DNA from: Candidatus Limihabitans stercoravium
GTDB lineage: Bacteria; Bacillota; Clostridia; Christensenellales; CAG-314
NCBI GenBank assembly: GCA_018715495.1
Contig: DVLO01000044.1
Location: 1 to 64,000, forward strand
Reading direction: 5' to 3'
DNA length: 64,000 nucleotides
Under the pieces are notes generated by a model. The model was not told the DNA's origin. It ran no database searches and worked only from the letters and a program-made list of their open reading frames with translations. This document shows positions 1 to 9,050 of this stretch, piece after piece; position 1 is the stretch's first letter; each line of letters starts with the position of its first letter. A program made the translations under genes and the position numbers.

Positions 1-84
1 CAAATGATGTTCACGCATATCTAGTATAACAGATATCTTGAATTCTGCACTATATTTTCTCTGCTTTGTTCCTTTTTTTGCCAT
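1..84 (-). CDS. IS3-family transposase OrfA, N-terminus only (cut by window edge)
   Basis: Reading leftward from the ATG at 84-82 gives 28 residues without a stop, beginning MAKKGTKQRKYSAEF and continuing to the window edge. The basic start followed by K-Y-S-A-E-F-K is typical of the helix-turn-helix OrfA protein of IS3-family elements, which binds the element ends and is normally joined to OrfB by a -1 frameshift. A GGAGG ribosome site lies just upstream, inside the element's terminal hairpin. OrfB and the rest of OrfA would lie left of the window, so intactness cannot be judged. Confidence 0.75.
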   Translation of the reverse strand, partial: MAKKGTKQRKYSAEFKISVILDMREHHL

Positions 85-90
85 AAAAAA

Positions 91-128
91 TGTGTACCTC
101 CAAAAGTGTCTAACTTTTGGGGTACACA
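91..128. repeat. Terminal palindrome of the IS; hairpin covering the transposase ribosome site
   Basis: TGTGTACC at 91-98 pairs with GGTACACA at 121-128, and CCAAAAG at 100-106 pairs with CTTTTGG at 114-120, leaving a 7-base loop and one bulged base. The OrfA ribosome site lies in the arm nearer the gene. RNA entering from outside the element would fold over it. Confidence 0.75.
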
Positions 129-531
129 TCATTTATACCGTCTATTTTGGTTGTCTTAAAACTTGTTTATTGCAACAATTTAATTATCTGTTTTATTTTC
201 TTTTAACATTGATAATGTGAAAAATTAAAATCAGCATTAAACAAAACCCTTACACCCATATAATAAATCATAAATAAGTCAACAAAATTACTTTCTTCTA
301 CTTTCATAATTCTTTATTATTAATTAATCGATTTCTTTTCACTACGCTCTAAATTAGGCAAGGCGAACTTTAATGATACAAGATAAGTTTATATTATTTA
401 TTCCTTAAATATCTTTAAAATCGGATAATATAAAATTGTCCATAAAAATATGTGACAGTCTTGATACAAGTCGGTGTCGCTTTGCTCCACCGAAAGACAA
501 GCACACGCTAATAATCTAATTGCATTTTGTT

Positions 532-586
532 GCAAAAAGAGCGGTTGCTGGCATGGCGTAACGCAATCCGCTCTTTTGCTTTTTTA
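532..586 (+). terminator. Strong orphan hairpin with T-tract
   Basis: GCAAAAAGAGCGG at 532-544 pairs with CCGCTCTTTTGC at 568-579, and the stem continues inward through TTGC/GCAA with one bulged T. A run of T follows at 580-585. It has the form of a plus-strand terminator, but no plus-strand gene precedes it. It may end a small RNA or read-through transcription. Confidence 0.55.
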
Positions 587-745
587 TTTTCTTCTCTCTA
601 TTTTCCAGTGTAAGCGAATATTCTTTGTTGTCAAGGTTAAAGTGCATGTCAAAAGATTTGTAGAGTTGAGTATTTTCACGACAACCTATGACAACGGCAG
701 AAGTATTCGTTTTTTTGCAATTAAGCGAGAGTTGGTGCAAAAAGA

Positions 746-773
746 AAACATAGGCAGCTTTTTGCCTATGTTT
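746..773 (-). terminator. Terminator of the Big_3 lipoprotein gene
   Basis: AAACATAGGCA and TGCCTATGTTT form an 11-bp stem, followed on the minus strand by a T-rich tract. It lies about 70 bases beyond the stop of the gene ending at 843. Confidence 0.75.
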
Positions 774-842
774 CTCTTAAATAATCGGCTAGTTTCAAAA
801 GTAAGTAACTAAAGTCCATCTTTTTTTGTTGGTTGAATTCAA

Positions 843-3800
843 TTACTTTTCAAATCCTCTGAACACTACGCCAAGGTACTCAACGCCTACCTTCAGGTAA
901 ACAATGAGATCGCTTGATGTTTCTTGTGACATGTCGCCTTTAACAGGCACAAATCCAAGTTGATCACCCCCAAATACAACCCATGAGTTACCGCAATTGA
1001 TAATGGGAGCTCCTGCCGCTTCGACTGATATTCCTGCACCAGGTATTTCATATTTTCTGATATACTGGTATGTTGCGTCTGTAGTTGAGAATACCTTGTC
1101 ACCAATTGTGAAGTTGATGTCAACGGGGTGTTGGTTTGTCAGCAATTCACTTGTGTTGGGGATGAGTGCCGATACCATGTTGAAAGCAATTCCGTCACCA
1201 ATTTTTGTTGTAAATGTGTACTTAGCATTTGAAACATTCGCCAAAATTGCCTTCAACGTACCAGCAAATTCCGAAACGCCGTTGATTACAAACCATGTTT
1301 CCTGACCGGACAATTGGCTGATGAGTTGTGTTTCAGCGTCCACTGTCCAACGTGGGTTGACATAAGTTTCGTTGGGGTTTGTGTTAGCGTCTTCGATTAC
1401 AAACAACGGACCACCACTGTTCTTCATGATGCAGTTAGTGATTGTACCGCCCTTTGTCTGCCAGTCAAATACCATGTTGCTGTAGGAGTCGTACCACTTG
1501 CAGTTAGAAATGTGGCTGTCGCCTGCAAGGTTGGGATCCTGGTCGTAAAGGTCGGCGATGAGGTTTGTAAAGAAGTTGATTGATACGATGTTATCGATTG
1601 TAAGGTTTTGCGACTTGGAGTGAATGAGCAACAAGCCTTGAGGTCCGTTTACTTCTTCACGGGGAGCATTACCTGTTGCGTAGATGTCGTAGATACCGCA
1701 ATCCTTGGTTACTATGCCCTGCTTTTCCGAAGGACTTTCGAAACCGAACAATGAGTAGTGAGGTTCGCTTGAGAAACTTGCGTCAGTTGGCTTCATTCCT
1801 GCGTCAATTACAACTCGGATGTCATCCGCAACATTAACGGTGTGGTAGTTGCCGTACAAGTTGATTGTACCGCTGTGACCGTACAAAGCTCTTTGAATTT
1901 CACCTCTTTGGTCGATTGCGTAGTTGCCTTCACGCAAAGATCCTTCAATGTAGTCGGCAATTGTCTTACCGGATTCGTCACTGTCGTACTTCTTGCCTTC
2001 GTACATTTTCTTGACAGATTCAAGGTCGCTGTCGCCACTGTTGAAGAAGTAACCTGCAGGCAGACTTTGTTTGTCTACCGAAATGTTAGAGTGAATAAAC
2101 ACTGCTTTAACTGTTGCAGCGTATTCGCTCAAGGGCTTGCTGTCCCAAGGCATTGTCTGAGCCTGAATTGTCGCCATTGCGTTTGTGTGAACGTTGTCGA
2201 ATACTGCAAGGCTCTTAGCGTCATAAACGTTGTAACCTTCTTCAACGCTGATTTCAATGTCCAGGGAAGTGTTGCTACCCAACATTGTTGTGTCGTACAT
2301 GGATGAAACAGCAATGTTTAACTTGTACTTGTTACCTACTGCATCTGCAGTGAATTGGTAACGGTTGTTAGAGATTGACACATGAGATTCCAATTCCGAA
2401 CCTTCCAGCTGTACGTAGGAATTGCCGTTCCACAAATAAACTGTTGCCACTGTGTTGACGTTGCTGACGATTTCGAAATTGTCGTCGGTTGCAACGGGAA
2501 CAAACACAAAAGCATTATCCGCACCTACACGATAGGGATTATCTGTAATAAAGAAACCGTTGTCGTCTTCAATAGCTATATTGTTGAGATACTGTTGGTA
2601 ACCTGCCGAATAGGTGAAGGACAACAACTTAGCTTGACCTGAAATTGTAATTTCAACTTCAGCGTGTTTAGTATTTACAATTTCATCACCAACAACCACA
2701 TTGTAAGTTATAAGGTAAAGCACAGAACCAATGTGTTGCATGTTGGGAAGATCGTATGTCAATCCGGCGCTGTTGTGAGCAACTTCTTCAGTTGTGCCGT
2801 CTGTGTAATGAAGAATCAAAGTACAGTTGGGAACAAACGTTTCGCCTACTGTGTACTCAGTCTTCAATGTGCCTTCCTTTATGGTGATGTTCTCAACGGA
2901 AATTACAGCAACTTCCACTTCATTGGATGTTACACCGCCTACAGACACTGTAAATTGCTTGTTTCCTGCAATCTTGGTGTCAATTGGTGTAAAGTTTACA
3001 ATGTTGTCGGAACCCTTGACAACCACTTCATCTTCAGAACCTTCGTAGGTAACTGTTACAGTAAACTGTGAGTAATCCACAGGTTGTCCTTGCTTGAATT
3101 TAGCATTTTCTGCAGAAAGAACAACACCTGTTACTCTAGCAGTGTCACTGTTTACATTGAATGTAGCAGTCGTCGTCTGTCCACTGTAGCTGATTGTAAC
3201 AGCGTATTCGCCTTGAGCAGTGATTGCAGGTTTTTCCAACACTACTGTGGAAAGATTGTCTCCGACCTTGATTTCCTTTTGACTTCCGTCATCGTAACTT
3301 ACAACAAGCACAATGTCATTGTAATTGATGGCAGCAGCACTTTCGTAGCTGTCGGCAAATGTTCCTTCCTTAACTTCAATCGAAGTAACCTTAGCAATGT
3401 CTTTTACAACAACATTTACTGTCACTGACTTTCCTTGATACTGCAACGTAAGTTGCTTTGTTCCGGATGTGGATGTATCAATTGCATTGTGTGTGATCTG
3501 TCCTTCGCTATTGGTTACCGTTGTTGTAGAATCGTCCGTGTAAGTTGCTTCCAGTTGGATAGTTGAGTAGTCAGGTGTTTCGCCCACTGTGTATTCAAGA
3601 GGGAAACTTCCTTCTACAAGGCTGATACTTTCTACTGTTGGCCTAGCTGTTACGGTTACAGCAATCAGCTTGGAAAATCCAAGGTACTTGATGCTGACAT
3701 TGAAAGATCCTTCTCTTTCCGTGCTGATTCCAAGAAATTCAACGCCTTTTTCTTCAAACTGACTGTAATTGATTGTTTCTGTTGTATTGTTGTCGTAGGA

Positions 3801-3974
3801 CACAGTAATGGACAAACTGCTGTAATCTACAGTGTCGCCCACAATGTACCGGGTCTTGAAATCATCTGTATTGAATGTTACATTTGTTACCGTTGGCTGA
3901 CATGCCGTAAGCACAAGAAGATTTGCACTGACAAGCACCACTGCAAGTAAAACTGCAACTAATTTCTTTTTCAT
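843..3974 (-). CDS. Surface lipoprotein with five Big_3 Ig-like domains and a beta-helix-like C-terminal half
   Basis: The start is placed at the ATG at 3974, behind AGGAG, because it opens a lipoprotein signal (Lys-rich start, hydrophobic core, LTAC lipobox with Cys25). A frame opening at 4028 would only bury that signal. The product is 1,043 residues. Residues about 28-450 hold five tandem modules of roughly 80 residues with the Big_3 pattern: a Y-x-V-G-x start, a D-Y-S-x-L/I segment and Y-x-D-G/D-S. The second half contains repeated short N-x-T/I-x-N-C strands (around residues 690-900) suggestive of a right-handed beta-helix, so a carbohydrate or surface-binding role is possible. No catalytic motif was recognised, and function is unknown. 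It lies downstream of an ABC exporter operon but 136 bases from it. Confidence 0.8.
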   Translation of the reverse strand: MKKKLVAVLLAVVLVSANLLVLTACQPTVTNVTFNTDDFKTRYIVGDTVDYSSLSITVSYDNNTTETINYSQFEEKGVEFLGISTEREGSFNVSIKYLGFSKLIAVTVTARPTVESISLVEGSFPLEYTVGETPDYSTIQLEATYTDDSTTTVTNSEGQITHNAIDTSTSGTKQLTLQYQGKSVTVNVVVKDIAKVTSIEVKEGTFADSYESAAAINYNDIVLVVSYDDGSQKEIKVGDNLSTVVLEKPAITAQGEYAVTISYSGQTTTATFNVNSDTARVTGVVLSAENAKFKQGQPVDYSQFTVTVTYEGSEDEVVVKGSDNIVNFTPIDTKIAGNKQFTVSVGGVTSNEVEVAVISVENITIKEGTLKTEYTVGETFVPNCTLILHYTDGTTEEVAHNSAGLTYDLPNMQHIGSVLYLITYNVVVGDEIVNTKHAEVEITISGQAKLLSFTYSAGYQQYLNNIAIEDDNGFFITDNPYRVGADNAFVFVPVATDDNFEIVSNVNTVATVYLWNGNSYVQLEGSELESHVSISNNRYQFTADAVGNKYKLNIAVSSMYDTTMLGSNTSLDIEISVEEGYNVYDAKSLAVFDNVHTNAMATIQAQTMPWDSKPLSEYAATVKAVFIHSNISVDKQSLPAGYFFNSGDSDLESVKKMYEGKKYDSDESGKTIADYIEGSLREGNYAIDQRGEIQRALYGHSGTINLYGNYHTVNVADDIRVVIDAGMKPTDASFSSEPHYSLFGFESPSEKQGIVTKDCGIYDIYATGNAPREEVNGPQGLLLIHSKSQNLTIDNIVSINFFTNLIADLYDQDPNLAGDSHISNCKWYDSYSNMVFDWQTKGGTITNCIMKNSGGPLFVIEDANTNPNETYVNPRWTVDAETQLISQLSGQETWFVINGVSEFAGTLKAILANVSNAKYTFTTKIGDGIAFNMVSALIPNTSELLTNQHPVDINFTIGDKVFSTTDATYQYIRKYEIPGAGISVEAAGAPIINCGNSWVVFGGDQLGFVPVKGDMSQETSSDLIVYLKVGVEYLGVVFRGFEK

Positions 3975-4110
3975 TTTGCACTCCTGATTTTTTAAAATAT
4001 CTATTATAAAAACACGTTTTAAAAACAATGTTGGGTTTTTGTTGCTATACTGTAGTACATTTTACTTAAAAAGTATACTGCACATATATTTAACAATACT
4101 TAAAATTTAA

Positions 4111-4548
4111 TCAGATGTCAAATAATATGCCTGTTTCCTGGCCTGAAGGAATCATGACGTAGATGTCGCACAAAACAGTGACGTTTCTTCCGTCCGTGGA
4201 ATGTAGACGAACACTGATTGTTCCAGGCTTGGAAAATATGAGGTTACCGGACACCAACTGTGCTACTCCTTGGTCGGATTGGTAGTAAATTTCTACCGAA
4301 ACGGCATTTCGATTGGTGGCGTTGGCGGGAAGAGCTTCGAATGTAAGAGGAACGGTCAATCCGTCAACGTAGTCGAAATACATGTAGAGACTTCCGTCCT
4401 GACGAGTCTGCAATTCGCTGTTGGTGATGTTGATTTCGTTGATGTAGATGATCGGGTTGTAGGAAGAAACTTCCAGTCCGAAAAAGCCCACCACTGCAAT
4501 GGAAACAAAGTAAATGGCGGCAATTACGATTATTGTTGATTTTTTCAT
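4111..4548 (-). CDS. Small membrane-anchored extracellular protein, unknown function
   Basis: The 145-residue product has one N-terminal hydrophobic helix (about residues 5-27) followed by a polar domain rich in beta-type sequence. This predicts an anchored extracytoplasmic domain, perhaps Ig-like. Two ATG codons are adjacent. The second (4548) is better spaced from the AGGAGG that overlaps the end of the permease gene upstream. The gene follows the permease by 11 bases, so it is very likely co-transcribed with the ABC exporter and may be an accessory subunit. I do not recognise a named family. Confidence 0.7.
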   Translation of the reverse strand: MKKSTIIVIAAIYFVSIAVVGFFGLEVSSYNPIIYINEINITNSELQTRQDGSLYMYFDYVDGLTVPLTFEALPANATNRNAVSVEIYYQSDQGVAQLVSGNLIFSKPGTISVRLHSTDGRNVTVLCDIYVMIPSGQETGILFDI

Positions 4549-4559
4549 CATTACCTCCT

Positions 4560-6203
4560 TTACTTTTCCATGTAATACAGTTTAACTCTGGTGAAATACA
4601 GGTAAAGCCTTGCACCAAGGAATACCAGTGCCACAAGGCCGATCTTGATAAACGCCATTGTCTGACCTTCTTTCAACAGGAAATACACTGCAAATGCGAA
4701 CAATGCAGAAATCAGGAAAGACAACACCGTTGCCTTGCGTTCGTTTGGATTGTCGAAAGACACGCCTACGGTGGAATACTGTCTGCTTTGCGGATTCATT
4801 ATGTCAAGTTCCGCACTCCAGAAGATGTAGGCAATGTTGACAAACACCACGATTACTGCAAGCAGTACACTGTCTGTTACAGATGTTCCGGTTACGTTGG
4901 CAAAGCCCACCGTAGCAAGCACAACGGAAAGTGTTGTAGCAACAAGGTTTACATAAAGTTTAGCAACGACACTGTTTGCGTAGCTTACAGGTCTTGTCTT
5001 GATGATGTAGCGTGCATTTCCTTCACGGCTGTAAACTGACGCCAGCACTGAGTTCTGGGATGTGGAAATGAGCAACATCAACAGCACGTTGAACGCAACC
5101 GCCATGTGCTGACCTGCCAGTCTTGTGTTCATTGCGACGAATGTCTTGTTCAAGAAAAAGATTGCAACGGGCAAGACTGCAATTTGACCAAACACCTTGA
5201 CAATGTATGTCAGGCTGCGGAAATTCATTGTAAGTTCCTGTGAAATTGCACTTGTCTTTGCCGAATGAACCTTGTTTGGTTTTGCCTTGACGTTGTTGTT
5301 TTTCTCAAATTCAAACTGTTTGCTTGCCATATAGAGAAACAACGGACGTGCAAGCAGATAGGAAATACCGATCAGTACTGCCATTGAAGCAACCAATACA
5401 GCAAGAATGACAAACGTTTGAAGAGAAAACAGCTTGTAAACGTAACCGACAGTCTGACCGACAACCATCACAGTGATGTAGTTGAGCAATGCAAACTTGT
5501 CGCACACCCACTGCAATGCGTCCTGAATTGCGTAGTATATTTCACCCCACTGACCAACAAGGTTGATGTTTTCGGGGATCAATGCAATGAGTTTGACGAT
5601 AACAAAAGTAATTGCTGCCAATCCCAATACACACAATACGCCACGCAGGATTCCGTTCTTGATCACCCTCATTACGAACATCAGCGGAATGCTGACAACT
5701 GAAGCAACAGCTACAGGCACAAGAGACACAAGAAAGATGCACGGAATGAGCCACAAATAGTAGTAGAATGCGTAACCGTTAACCATTCCGAATGCCACGA
5801 AAAGAGGAAGCGTAAACAGTATGCTTTTCTTCAGTTCGTAGATGTAGTAAAGCGTAAGTTTGGACAAAAAGACGGTATTTGTACTCACGGGCATTGTGAG
5901 CAACACCTTGTTGTCAGTTGCAAAATACAGAGCATTGGTAAGACCTACCGTGCAACCTATCATTGACAGCAATTGCATTGCAATGAACACGACAGACAGC
6001 ACGTTGACGGGAAGGTTGTCCCAGAATGAGAATATACGCAACATCACCGCCACCTTGAACAACAGGAATATCACCGCAGTGACAGCCACCACTGACAGGA
6101 CAGCCAACGCTGATTTTAATATCAGTTTGCGTCTGTTACCCATGAATGACAGATCCAACTTGTCCTTCAATTGCATCAAGACAAGGGTTTTTAGATATTT
6201 CAT
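4560..6203 (-). CDS. ABC-2 type exporter permease
   Basis: The 547-residue product is strongly hydrophobic, with about a dozen predicted membrane segments and no binding-protein or sugar-permease EAA loop. That is the form of ABC-2 exporter permeases. Its ATG overlaps the stop of the upstream ATPase gene as ATGA, so the two are translationally coupled and should form one transporter. The substrate cannot be read from the sequence. Exporters of this type move peptides, lipids or drugs in Bacillota. The small anchored protein downstream is a candidate partner. Confidence 0.75.
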   Translation of the reverse strand: MKYLKTLVLMQLKDKLDLSFMGNRRKLILKSALAVLSVVAVTAVIFLLFKVAVMLRIFSFWDNLPVNVLSVVFIAMQLLSMIGCTVGLTNALYFATDNKVLLTMPVSTNTVFLSKLTLYYIYELKKSILFTLPLFVAFGMVNGYAFYYYLWLIPCIFLVSLVPVAVASVVSIPLMFVMRVIKNGILRGVLCVLGLAAITFVIVKLIALIPENINLVGQWGEIYYAIQDALQWVCDKFALLNYITVMVVGQTVGYVYKLFSLQTFVILAVLVASMAVLIGISYLLARPLFLYMASKQFEFEKNNNVKAKPNKVHSAKTSAISQELTMNFRSLTYIVKVFGQIAVLPVAIFFLNKTFVAMNTRLAGQHMAVAFNVLLMLLISTSQNSVLASVYSREGNARYIIKTRPVSYANSVVAKLYVNLVATTLSVVLATVGFANVTGTSVTDSVLLAVIVVFVNIAYIFWSAELDIMNPQSRQYSTVGVSFDNPNERKATVLSFLISALFAFAVYFLLKEGQTMAFIKIGLVALVFLGARLYLYFTRVKLYYMEK

Positions 6204-8413
6204 TTCTTCACCCCTTGATTTACTGCAATGGGCAGAACTTCACTGCCTTCAACAACATCCATGTAGAATTGTTCAAGAGTAACACCGGATTCTTCAATTT
6301 CCTTGACAGTCTTTACGCATTGAATCTGTCCCTTGCGAATGATGCCGATCTTGTCGCAGATACGCTCAACAACGTCAATGATGTGACTGCTGAAAAATAC
6401 GATGTTTCCTTCTTCGGCATGTTGTTTCATACATTCCTTGACCTGGTAAATACTGTTGGGGTCAAGACCTGTCAGCGGTTCGTCCAGTATCCACACCTTC
6501 GGATTGTGTATCAACGCTGCCATGATTGTGACCTTTTGCTTCATACCGTGAGAGTAAGTCTTGATCTGGTTGTCTATTGCCGTTTCAAATTCAAAGAGTT
6601 TGATAAATCTGTTTAAACGTTCGTCACGCAGTTTCTTGTCAACGTCATAGAGATCGGCAACATAATTGATGTACTCTCTTGCCGTAAGTTTTTCGTACAA
6701 TGCGTAGTGATCGGGAACAAAACCTATCTGTCTTTTAGCCTGCACAGGCTGACGCTTAGCATCGTATCCGCACACTTCTATTGTGCCATCTGTGATGGTC
6801 TGTATTCCCACAATACTCTTGATGATTGTGGATTTTCCTGCGCCGTTGGGTCCCAAAAATCCGAATATTTCTCCGCCTACCACTTCAAGGTTGGCATCTT
6901 TTACGGCGTAAACGTCACTTTTGCCGTATCTTTTTGTAAGGTTTCTAAGTATAAGTTTGTTGGTGTTTTCCATATTCAACGGTTCCTCAATCTTTCCTCC
7001 CAGAGTACTGCTGATTGCAATGCAGTCAGCCCTATAAGCCTTGTTTCGGCTGTGAATATCCGACCAGCTTGCCGCAACGTCGTAGCCCAATTCATATACG
7101 AACCAAACGCCCAGCGCCAACGCAACATACACAAGGAAAAACAATGCCTGATACAACGGATAAAATGTAAGGGTCAACAACTTGTCGCCCACCTGCCACT
7201 CTACTGTCCATACGATGTCACGCAGATTTTCAGCCCAGTTACCCAACTGACTTGCAACATAATCGCTGTTTAAGAAGAAGTAGTCAACACTTGCGTCGTA
7301 GTTAGCAAACAGTGCATTCAGGAAAAGTATCACAACGAAGTACACTGCAAATCCCACCATTGAGTACTTGAATTCCCTGAGTCTTGGACGGGGGAAAATT
7401 CCCAGTCCCACCACCAGCAGCGGCATGAAGAATGCCTGATAGTGATTGACCCAGAACAAAACAACACTGGCACTTGTAGCCACACTGTTGCTGTAGTTTG
7501 GTATGAGCAAAGCGATAAATGCGCCTAGAACGTTTATGAAATAGGTGAAATAGAAGATCTTCTTGCCATTGAACATCAGACACAACGGAGTGATGTACAT
7601 TGCCGTGTGACACAAGTGCAACGGAAGATTGGAAATGCGTTGCATGTCGACAAAACGGTAGTCGTTGGAGAAAATCAGCAAACTTGCCAATGCGTAATAC
7701 AACAACACCAGTCGGCGGGTACGCAAACTCTTGTTCTTCAGCACAAGATACAGCACAAGCGGTATGATAAATCCGAAATACAAGCCTATGCGGTGAGCTT
7801 GGGAGAAATCATCTAAGTACCAAGTGACATTTTCAGTACCAACAACGGCATTGAGTGCGTAGTTGGGAATGTTTACAACGATCATTGCCAGCACTGCCGC
7901 TACAATTGAAAGGGCATTTGTTCTGACATTCCACTTGCATTTGAGCAATGATGCCATGCTGTATCCCAGCCCGTAGCCCGTACCAACGGAAATCATTACG
8001 CTGCGCACAGTCAGTTGTTCAATCGCACCCGCCCCTTCGATTGCCGTTATATATTGCGGAAGAGCAAAGAATACTACAGCAAATGCTGCCGTGCCGAAAA
8101 CAGCAACAATCTTGTCGAAGGATGCCATACGGAAAAACGGATGCAAAGATACTGCCAGAGCTGCTGCAAAATACAATGTCACAAGTACAAGTGCGAAAAC
8201 GATACTTTGCTTTGTGGCGAAGTCCACCGTCGTCTCCAGATTGTTCACCTGCGACAGGACGTCTTCAGCCAGAAGATGACGTACAAACAAACCGACTCCC
8301 ATAAGAGCCGATGTTATCTTTAGTAAAATGTTATTTCTGCATTTTGAGGCGACAACAAAAGTGACCACCGTCAAAACTGTTGATATCAAATAGTAGTAAA
8401 CTGTTGCTTTCAC
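6200..8413 (-). CDS. Fusion of a YwaF/TMEM164-like membrane domain with an ABC transporter ATPase
   Basis: The 737-residue product starts with GTG (8413) behind GGGGAG. Residues 1 to about 460 are a polytopic membrane domain with an L-H-L-C-H segment and later conserved H-Y-Q, resembling the YwaF/TIGR02206 (TMEM164) family. Residues 481-737 are a complete ABC ATPase: Walker A GPNGAGKST, signature YSHGMKQK in place of LSGGQ, and Walker B WILDEP followed by a D-loop. An in-frame ATG at 6973-6971 opens the ATPase precisely and has GAGGA ten bases upstream, so a separate ATPase may also be made. It is the first gene of the exporter operon. The fusion is unusual, because exporter ATPases normally stand alone. 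Confidence 0.75.
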   Translation of the reverse strand: MKATVYYYLISTVLTVVTFVVASKCRNNILLKITSALMGVGLFVRHLLAEDVLSQVNNLETTVDFATKQSIVFALVLVTLYFAAALAVSLHPFFRMASFDKIVAVFGTAAFAVVFFALPQYITAIEGAGAIEQLTVRSVMISVGTGYGLGYSMASLLKCKWNVRTNALSIVAAVLAMIVVNIPNYALNAVVGTENVTWYLDDFSQAHRIGLYFGFIIPLVLYLVLKNKSLRTRRLVLLYYALASLLIFSNDYRFVDMQRISNLPLHLCHTAMYITPLCLMFNGKKIFYFTYFINVLGAFIALLIPNYSNSVATSASVVLFWVNHYQAFFMPLLVVGLGIFPRPRLREFKYSMVGFAVYFVVILFLNALFANYDASVDYFFLNSDYVASQLGNWAENLRDIVWTVEWQVGDKLLTLTFYPLYQALFFLVYVALALGVWFVYELGYDVAASWSDIHSRNKAYRADCIAISSTLGGKIEEPLNMENTNKLILRNLTKRYGKSDVYAVKDANLEVVGGEIFGFLGPNGAGKSTIIKSIVGIQTITDGTIEVCGYDAKRQPVQAKRQIGFVPDHYALYEKLTAREYINYVADLYDVDKKLRDERLNRFIKLFEFETAIDNQIKTYSHGMKQKVTIMAALIHNPKVWILDEPLTGLDPNSIYQVKECMKQHAEEGNIVFFSSHIIDVVERICDKIGIIRKGQIQCVKTVKEIEESGVTLEQFYMDVVEGSEVLPIAVNQGVKK

Positions 8414-8427
8414 TTTATCTCCCCGAA

Positions 8428-8444
8428 TTCAACGCTACGTTGAA
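8428..8444. promoter_or_regulatory. Palindrome in the 5' leader of the exporter operon
   Basis: TTCAACG-CTA-CGTTGAA is a perfect 7-bp inverted repeat between the promoter and the GTG start. It could be a repressor operator or a leader hairpin near the ribosome site. No regulator gene is adjacent. Confidence 0.4.
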
Positions 8445-8472
8445 ATATTATTTATACACTGTCCAGTTTACT

Positions 8473-8501
8473 ATTTTATCAAACTATATTTTAATAGTCA
8501 A
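8473..8501 (-). promoter_or_regulatory. Promoter of the ABC exporter operon
   Basis: On the minus strand a -35 TTGACT (8501-8496) and -10 TAAAAT (8478-8473) are separated by 17 bases. The start codon is 59 bases beyond the -10. Confidence 0.65.
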
Positions 8502-8723
8502 TAAAATGTAAACTAAATGCGTCAAAATTTGCCAAACTTCCCTTAATTTGGGCACAAGCGTATAAATAATAGAAAAGTTTTGTTTATCTTTTATTGAAAT
8601 TGCCGTTATTTTTAGCATATATTTCATCACAAAACGCAATCTTTCTTGATTCTAGTGTGAGATTTTTGGGGAAAATTATTACACTTTGCGACGGTGAAAG
8701 CCACAATGTGCCAAGACACAAAA

Positions 8724-8758
8724 AGACGGCGCCGTGCCCTGAAGGTGCACTGCGCCGT
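8724..8758 (-). terminator. Terminator of the PTS operon
   Basis: ACGGCGC/GCGCCGT and GTGC/GCAC pair around a short loop with one mismatch between the two helices. On the minus strand the stem is followed by a TTTTT tract. It lies directly after the HPr gene. Confidence 0.8.
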
Positions 8759-8764
8759 ACAAGT

Positions 8765-9028
8765 TTAAAGTTTTTCCGAAACGAATACGTTTTTTATAGC
8801 GTCGGCAATTTCCTGTTCCTTCCCTCCGTCTACCGTAACAGTAATTGTTTCGCCCTGTTTTACCTGCAATGCCATGACGGAGAACATACGCCTGGCGTCG
8901 GCATGCTTGTCCCTGTAAATGATGTTTATGCAGCTGTCTTTATAGGGCGCAACTGCTCTGACAACCAATCCTACCGGTCTTGCATGTAATCCCATGGGAT
9001 CGCTTACTGTGTATTGAAATTGTACCAT
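8765..9028 (-). CDS. ptsH: HPr-type PTS phosphocarrier lacking the regulatory serine
   Basis: The 87-residue product has the HPr fold length and the active-site motif GLHARP with His15, which accepts phosphate from Enzyme I and passes it to EIIA. In Bacillota HPr the segment K-S46-I-M-G-V-M carries the serine phosphorylated by HPr kinase. Here the aligned segment is R-R-M-F-S-V-M, with Arg47 in the serine's place. It therefore should not act as a CcpA co-repressor and looks like a transport-dedicated HPr. It is the last gene of the amino-sugar PTS operon, with AAGGAGG before the ATG. Confidence 0.88.
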   Translation of the reverse strand: MVQFQYTVSDPMGLHARPVGLVVRAVAPYKDSCINIIYRDKHADARRMFSVMALQVKQGETITVTVDGGKEQEIADAIKNVFVSEKL

Positions 9029-9050
9029 TGTTTTCCTCCTTGAAAACCAC

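Larger units (their letters stand above)
1..128 (-). mobile_element. End of an IS3-family insertion sequence
   Basis: The partial OrfA frame is preceded by an end sequence that, read on the minus strand, begins TGTACCCCAAAAGTTAGACA, which matches IS3/IS150-type ends as I remember them. The outer boundary lies near 126-128. The other end and any target-site duplication are outside the window. Confidence 0.7.
129..842. other. Gene-poor AT-rich stretch between IS end and lipoprotein gene
   Basis: No convincing gene was found. Two overlapping open frames around 474-812 lack ribosome sites and conserved-looking sequence. The stretch holds two strong hairpins, listed separately, and otherwise nothing recognisable. 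Confidence 0.5.
8414..8764. other. Intergenic region between exporter operon and HPr gene
   Basis: It contains the exporter promoter and palindrome at the left and the HPr terminator at the right. Between about 8502 and 8720 it is AT-rich and I see nothing further. Confidence 0.5.

Noticed and set aside
38-220. Open reading frame over the IS end
   Set aside because: It runs antisense to the OrfA start and through the terminal palindrome, and has no ribosome site.
474-812. Overlapping open frames on both strands left of the lipoprotein gene
   Set aside because: They span two hairpins, have no ribosome sites and do not look like conserved proteins.
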